From positions 1-43,065 of the forward strand of contig NZ_NMZQ01000031.1 of NCBI RefSeq assembly GCF_010093125.1: a DNA stretch of 43,065 nucleotides, written 5' to 3'. Under the pieces are notes generated by a model. That model worked only from the letters and a program-made list of their open reading frames with translations. It made no database searches and was not told where the DNA came from. This stretch comes from Veillonella sp. R32 (GTDB lineage Bacteria; Bacillota; Negativicutes; Veillonellales; Veillonellaceae). The stretch's first letter is position 1. Every line of letters begins with the position of its first letter. A program made the translations under genes and the position numbers. Of this stretch, positions 39,107-43,065 are shown piece after piece.

Positions 39107-40258
39107 ATGATGAAAGATATTATGTCCTACACGGAACAAATGGATCAATTAGACCCAGCTCGTATGAATCAAGTGTTAGCCTTGAAATCCGAATTTAATG
39201 ATGCGGCCTTTACTGCTCAAGATGTAGAAACAGCACTTACTAAAACTACCCTCAACGCCTATGACTTTATGGCCCTGCTTAGCTCCGCTGCTGGCCCTTA
39301 TTTAGAAATGATGGCTCACAAAGCACAAACCCTCACTAGAGCTCACTTCGGCAATAACATCCAACTGTTTACACCGCTGTACATCGCCAACTACTGCCAC
39401 AATGGTTGTCGCTACTGTGGTTTTAACAGCCAGCAAGCTATCCCACGAGCACAACTAACAAAATCAGAAATTCAGCGCGAACTAGAAGCCATCGCCGCTA
39501 CAGGCCTGCAAGAAATCCTATTTTTAACTGGTGAATCAGAGGCCCACTCCTCCATTGACTATATTGCTAGTGCACTCGAGCTAGCCAAACCGTATTTTGC
39601 TAATATTGGAATTGAAATTTATCCTACCAATGAAGCTAGTTACCGAATATTGCATCAAGCAGGCGCTGACTTTGTCACTGTTTTTCAGGAAACCTATGAT
39701 TTAACAGCCTACGAATATTATCATCCGTATGGCAATAAACGCAGTTTTCCTTATCGCTTTTATTCCCAAGAACGGGCCCTTAACGCCGGTTTTCGAGGGG
39801 CTGGCTTTGCCGCGCTCTTAGGCCTAAGCGATTTTCGCCACGATGCCTTGGCCACAGGTCTCCACTTGCAATCAGTGCAAACGGCCTTTCCTGAAGCAGA
39901 ACTCAGCTTTTCAGTACCTCGCTTACGACCTATTAATGGCGAACTAGGCCATTTCAATCATTTAGTGAGTGATCGCGACTTAGTACAAATTATGTGTGCC
40001 TATCGTTTATTTATGCCCCATGCCCACATTACGGTGTCCAGTCGCGAAAGCGAATCCTTCCGCAATGCGGTCATGAAAATTTGCGCCACTAAAGTTTCTG
40101 CTGGTGTACAAGTTGATGTAGGTGGACACAGTGCAAGTAACAAGCATAAAAGTAGTGATCAATTTGATATTAATGATACGCGCAGTGTGGCTCAGATGCA
40201 TGCAGATATTGTGGCCCAAGGCTTACAGGTAGTCTACCATGACCATATCCGACTCTAA
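39107..40258 (+). CDS. thiH: 2-iminoacetate synthase ThiH
   Basis: Radical SAM enzyme that cleaves tyrosine to dehydroglycine and p-cresol for thiazole synthesis under anaerobic conditions. 383 residues; Cys97, Cys101 and Cys104 in NYCHNGCRYCGF form the CxxxCxxC cluster site. LFLTGESEAHSSIDYI and IEIYPTNEASYRILHQAG are typical ThiH segments. The start could be ATG 39107 or 39110, with AAGGAG three or six bases upstream; the second spacing is more usual. It overlaps the next gene by 20 bases. Confidence 0.94.
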   Translation: MMKDIMSYTEQMDQLDPARMNQVLALKSEFNDAAFTAQDVETALTKTTLNAYDFMALLSSAAGPYLEMMAHKAQTLTRAHFGNNIQLFTPLYIANYCHNGCRYCGFNSQQAIPRAQLTKSEIQRELEAIAATGLQEILFLTGESEAHSSIDYIASALELAKPYFANIGIEIYPTNEASYRILHQAGADFVTVFQETYDLTAYEYYHPYGNKRSFPYRFYSQERALNAGFRGAGFAALLGLSDFRHDALATGLHLQSVQTAFPEAELSFSVPRLRPINGELGHFNHLVSDRDLVQIMCAYRLFMPHAHITVSSRESESFRNAVMKICATKVSAGVQVDVGGHSASNKHKSSDQFDINDTRSVAQMHADIVAQGLQVVYHDHIRL

Positions 40259-41057
40259 ACCTCAACCACCTACTACAACTACGCTATCAACTAGGCACTC
40301 CTCCTTATCCCTTACCTATGTAACCCATTTTCCGGCAATAATCAATTTTTTAAAACATACACCCTATGATTCATCACAATTTGGTAAGCCCCAATATGTT
40401 GACTCACAATATAATGACTCCCTAGGCAAGAACCCCCGCTATAATGAATTACGCTATAGTGAATCACAATATAGTAAGCTGGCGTATACAGATATTACAT
40501 TACAACACGTGCTTACCTATATGGCCACATTAATCAAAAGTAAACCTCATCGTTTAGTCTTGCGCGCTAAGGAATTAAGTGTGGGAACCTATGAGCAAGT
40601 ACTGCGATTCTTGCAACCATTGGCAGTCAATTACAATGTCAAACTAATCGTTAATCATCATCCTAACCTAGCGCTAACCTATAACTGCCCCTTGCAAGTA
40701 TCCATGGCGGAACTAACTAAGTTATCCCCGGCCATAAGGAACTCAATCCCTATAGGGGTAGCCATTCATTCCTATGAAGAGGCCCAAGAAGCACTCGCCT
40801 ATCATAGTGACTGGCTCGTATATGGACACGTATTTGAATCCCGTTGCAAGCCTTGTTTACCCCCTCGTTCCCATAAAATCTTGCAACAGATTATCGATTT
40901 AGGCTGCCCTACCTACGCCATCGGTGGTATTTATCAACATAATTGGCAGACTCTCCCATCAGGCCTAGCTGGTGTATGCATCATGCATGAAGCAATGGAG
41001 CAAACAGACCCTATGCAATATACAACCCAATGGCTACATAGCTTACAAACTATGTAA
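40239..41057 (+). CDS. ThiE/TenI-family protein with a pentapeptide-repeat insert
   Basis: Last gene of the thi operon, 272 residues. After residue 90 it follows the ThiE/TenI barrel: LVLRAKELSVGTYEQVL, KLIVNHHPNLAL, IGVAIHSYEEAQEAL and WLVYGHVFESRCKPCLPPRS. The last motif and the RAKEL strand resemble TenI (thiazole tautomerase) more than ThiE (thiamine phosphate synthase), but ThiE cannot be excluded. The N-terminal 90 residues contain a run of nine pentapeptide units (about 42-86) coded by 15-bp DNA repeats, between the first strand and the rest of the barrel. The ribosome site is weak and overlaps thiH. Confidence 0.75.
   Translation: MTISDSKPQPPTTTTLSTRHSSLSLTYVTHFPAIINFLKHTPYDSSQFGKPQYVDSQYNDSLGKNPRYNELRYSESQYSKLAYTDITLQHVLTYMATLIKSKPHRLVLRAKELSVGTYEQVLRFLQPLAVNYNVKLIVNHHPNLALTYNCPLQVSMAELTKLSPAIRNSIPIGVAIHSYEEAQEALAYHSDWLVYGHVFESRCKPCLPPRSHKILQQIIDLGCPTYAIGGIYQHNWQTLPSGLAGVCIMHEAMEQTDPMQYTTQWLHSLQTM
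40362..40496 (+). repeat. In-frame 15-bp tandem repeat within the thiE/tenI-like gene
   Basis: Nine contiguous 15-bp units, encoding PYDSS, QFGKP, QYVDS, QYNDS, LGKNP, RYNEL, RYSES, QYSKL, AYTDI. The best-matched units begin at 40392, 40407, 40437, 40452 and 40467. The period is a multiple of three, so the frame is kept. Confidence 0.85.
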
Positions 41058-41090
41058 AAAACATATAGAAGACCATATAGAAAAATATGC

Positions 41091-41138
41091 AAAAGCCCAA
41101 GGCTCGATGTATTATTACATCTGGCCTTGGGCTTTTTA
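41091..41138. terminator. Bidirectional terminator between the thi operon and aspA
   Basis: Stem AGCCCAAGGC/GCCTTGGGCT (41094-41103 with 41124-41133), with an inner GATGTA/TACATC stem. TTTTTAT follows on the plus strand and TTTTGCATA on the minus strand, so it can end both converging operons. Confidence 0.88.
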
Positions 41139-41157
41139 TAAGGGGGACCTAATTAAA

Positions 41158-42573
41158 TTAGTTACCTTTTACTTTTAAAATATCGGCACCAGCAATCCCT
41201 GGTTTCGTCATTTCTGCAGGGGATAAAATATGTTCCATTTCTTCTTTAGTCAACAAGCCTTTTTCAAGAATAATTTCTTTAATGGCGCGACCAGTCGTAT
41301 ACGCTTCTTTTGCTAAAGCGGACGCATTTTCATAGCCTACATGCGGTAATAAAGCAGTGACAATACCAACACTGCGTTCTAACCAATATTGGCAACGTTC
41401 ACGGTCAGCTTCTAAATCAATTAATAATTTATCTACAAATGTATTTACACCATTTTTCAAGTAGCACATAGCATTGAATAAATTATAAGCAATAACTGGT
41501 TCCATTACGTTTAATTCAAATTGACCATTTTCAACGCCTAAGGTAACGGCTAAGTCATTAGCCACTACTTGGTAACATACCTGATTAAGTACTTCTGCAA
41601 TAACAGGATTTACTTTACCTGGCATAATAGAAGATCCTGGTTGGCGAGGCGGTAATTTTAATTCACCAATGCCACAACGAGGGCCCGATGCCATTAAACG
41701 GAAATCATTCGCCATTTTGATTAACACTAAAGCTGTTACTTTCATACCACTGGAAATATCAGCAAATACGTCTGTATTATTAGTGGCATCAATTAAATTT
41801 TCAGCTGTATAGAATTCTTCACCTACTACAGCGGATAATTCAGCCGCTACGTCTTTAATATAAGTAGGTTCTGCATTAAGGCCTGTACCAACAGCCGTAG
41901 CACCCATGTTTACAATGTGAGCCCCTAACATAGAGGATTCAATACGTTTAATACCACGACGAATACCCGATGCATAGGACCCCATTTCTTGGCCTAAAGT
42001 AATTGGCACCGCATCTTGCAAATGAGTCCGACCCATTTTTAGGACTTCTTTATATTCGTCTGCTTTCTTCTCAAGTTCATCTACTAATCGTTGTAAAGCC
42101 GCTAATAAAGGTTTGCTTTTTAAAATAGCACATACTTTGATAGCCGTTGGGAACGCATCATTCGTAGATTGCGCCATATTACAATGGTTATTAGGAGAAA
42201 TAATATCGTAGCTTCCTTTTGGATGTCCCAAAATTTCAAGGGCACGGTTTGCCAATACTTCATTCATGTTCATATTGAACGATGTACCCGCACCGCCTTG
42301 AATAGGATCAACAGGGAATTGGTCCACTAAGCCTCCGCCAATAATTTCATCAGCTGCTTTTACAATGGCATTACCAATCGTTGGATCCATACGACCTGTT
42401 TTCATGTTAGCCAATGCACAAGCTTTCTTAACCATCGCTAAGGAACGAATAAAATCATGGTCAATGTGTTTACCCGTAATATTGAAGTTTTCCATAGCGC
42501 GCAATGTTTGCACCCCATAATACAATTCATCAGCTACTTCTAATTCGCCTAAAAAATCATGTTCTTTACGCAT
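41158..42573 (-). CDS. aspA: Aspartate ammonia-lyase
   Basis: Converts aspartate to fumarate and ammonia; in an anaerobe this feeds fumarate respiration or succinate formation. About 471 residues from ATG 42573 (MRKEHDFLGELEV); GAGG lies six bases upstream, while the ATG at 42585 is too near AAGG. The fumarase/aspartase signature GSSIMPGKVNP is at about 318-328, with GRTHLQDAVP near 185 and the TS-NMNMNEV segment near 100. The ending is of family length. It is convergent with the thi operon. Confidence 0.95.
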   Translation of the reverse strand: MRKEHDFLGELEVADELYYGVQTLRAMENFNITGKHIDHDFIRSLAMVKKACALANMKTGRMDPTIGNAIVKAADEIIGGGLVDQFPVDPIQGGAGTSFNMNMNEVLANRALEILGHPKGSYDIISPNNHCNMAQSTNDAFPTAIKVCAILKSKPLLAALQRLVDELEKKADEYKEVLKMGRTHLQDAVPITLGQEMGSYASGIRRGIKRIESSMLGAHIVNMGATAVGTGLNAEPTYIKDVAAELSAVVGEEFYTAENLIDATNNTDVFADISSGMKVTALVLIKMANDFRLMASGPRCGIGELKLPPRQPGSSIMPGKVNPVIAEVLNQVCYQVVANDLAVTLGVENGQFELNVMEPVIAYNLFNAMCYLKNGVNTFVDKLLIDLEADRERCQYWLERSVGIVTALLPHVGYENASALAKEAYTTGRAIKEIILEKGLLTKEEMEHILSPAEMTKPGIAGADILKVKGN

Positions 42574-42621
42574 ACTGTACCTCATCCTTCATTACAATCT
42601 AAACTATGTTTCCTTTATAGC

Positions 42622-42724
42622 TACTCGATATGGTAACCGAGTATATCCCGTTATCATCTTGTAGTTTTCGTTTTAAAATGTCCAGGATGGGCTAAGATCA
42701 CTCCATCCCTCTATCTTTTGGACA
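42622..42724 (-). promoter_or_regulatory. Structured aspA leader
   Basis: From the predicted start the minus-strand RNA begins TGTCCA and pairs with TGGACA (42719-42724 with 42679-42684), with GGATGG/CCATCC nested inside (42685-42690 with 42703-42708). A second hairpin, TACTCG/CGAGTA, lies at 42622-42643, about 50 bases before the aspA start. The class is not recognised and no obvious T tract follows the second hairpin. It may only stabilise the 5' end. Confidence 0.45.
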
Positions 42725-42729
42725 CGTTC

Positions 42730-42738
42730 ATTATAACA
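42730..42738 (-). promoter_or_regulatory. Extended -10 promoter of aspA
   Basis: TG-T-TATAAT on the minus strand, consensus extended -10, with a poor -35 (TTTAGT at 18 bases). The start would be near 42723, a leader of about 150 nt. Confidence 0.6.
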
Positions 42739-42739
42739 T

Positions 42740-42960
42740 GTATACAAAGTACAACTAAAGCAAAAAGTGCCATAAAGCTATATCAAATAAGGATATGTAC
42801 GGTTTAGAACATGTCTTTTTCTATAGAACAACTTGAAAACCTGCTAAACTTCAAGGGTTTCTTCATATGACTTTTAGGAATAAACCCTATTATCTAAAAT
42901 AGTTTTATCGCATATCGAAAATAGTGTTTTATAATACAAAAAACGGTTCTATAATTTATT
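42740..42960. other. Intergenic region right of aspA
   Basis: About 220 AT-rich bases with no credible gene. Two TATAAT boxes on the plus strand near 42930 and 42950 could start a plus-strand transcript that meets the 42965-43016 hairpin. No clear -35 boxes. Confidence 0.4.
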
Positions 42961-42964
42961 TTGG

Positions 42965-43016
42965 GGCGCTAAAGAGAAACGCAAGTTGCGTGTCCTCTTG
43001 GCGCCTACTTTTTTTG
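42965..43016 (+). terminator. Terminator-like hairpin near the right edge
   Basis: Stem GGCGC/GCGCC (42965-42969 with 43001-43005), AAGAG/CTCTT and inner ACGCA/TGCGT, followed on the plus strand by TACTTTTTTT. No plus-strand gene precedes it, so it resembles a leader terminator for a gene beyond the window. Confidence 0.7.
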
Positions 43017-43026
43017 TACAAAAAAA
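43009..43026. repeat. 18-bp perfect A/T palindrome
   Basis: Seven T, GTAC, seven A: a perfect 18-base palindrome overlapping the T tract of the hairpin terminator. It could give a T tract in both directions, but no minus-strand hairpin is seen inside the window. Confidence 0.6.
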
Positions 43027-43065
43027 AGACATATTGAATAAAATCCGTTACAATAAAAGCGTCGA

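Overview
The window looks like chromosomal DNA of a Negativicutes bacterium, most likely Veillonella or a close relative. That call rests on moderately AT-rich DNA, very strong AGGAGG Shine-Dalgarno sites, Firmicutes-like gene order and proteins, the ECF-truA cluster behind rplQ, and an insertion-bearing RpoC. It comes from protein resemblance and gene order read by eye, not from a database search. About 40 of the genes are the core translation and transcription cluster, nearly all on the minus strand, so the biological order runs from high to low coordinates.

Layout from the left. Positions 44-668 hold a decayed ISL3-type transposase. Then come queF and queT (queuosine precursor reduction and uptake) under a preQ1-I riboswitch, the two-subunit 2-oxoacid:ferredoxin oxidoreductase korA-korB, a 600-base spacer, and the ecfA1-ecfA2-ecfT-truA operon with its own near-consensus promoter. 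From 37,065 down to 8,747 lies the expression machinery. rpoB-rpoC form one unit, with a perfect-consensus promoter, a leader of about 290 nt and its own terminator. The str cluster follows (L7Ae-like gene, rpsL, rpsG, fusA, tuf) with a separate promoter. A leaky-looking terminator and a promoter then lead into the S10, spc and alpha clusters (rpsJ to rplQ, with secY, adk, map, infA and rpmJ inside), closed by a strong terminator.

Divergent from rpoB on the plus strand is a thiazole branch of thiamine synthesis, thiS-thiF-thiG-thiH plus a ThiE/TenI-like gene. I find no TPP riboswitch in front of it; instead a very strong intrinsic terminator lies just after the predicted transcription start. 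A bidirectional terminator separates this operon from aspA (minus strand), which has a structured leader. The window ends with another hairpin terminator on the plus strand and an 18-base A/T palindrome.

Most genes are ordinary. The features worth a second look are: a segment of about 156 extra residues in RpoC made of three degenerate copies of one module; a second RpoC insert of about 70 residues; the terminator leader of the thi operon; an in-frame 15-bp minisatellite inside the thiE/tenI-like gene; a small overlapping ORF in the S10 leader; a hairpin in front of the preQ1 switch whose loop can pair with the ribosome-binding region; and a five-copy tandem repeat upstream of truA. I see no CRISPR array, tRNA, rRNA, prophage or defence system.
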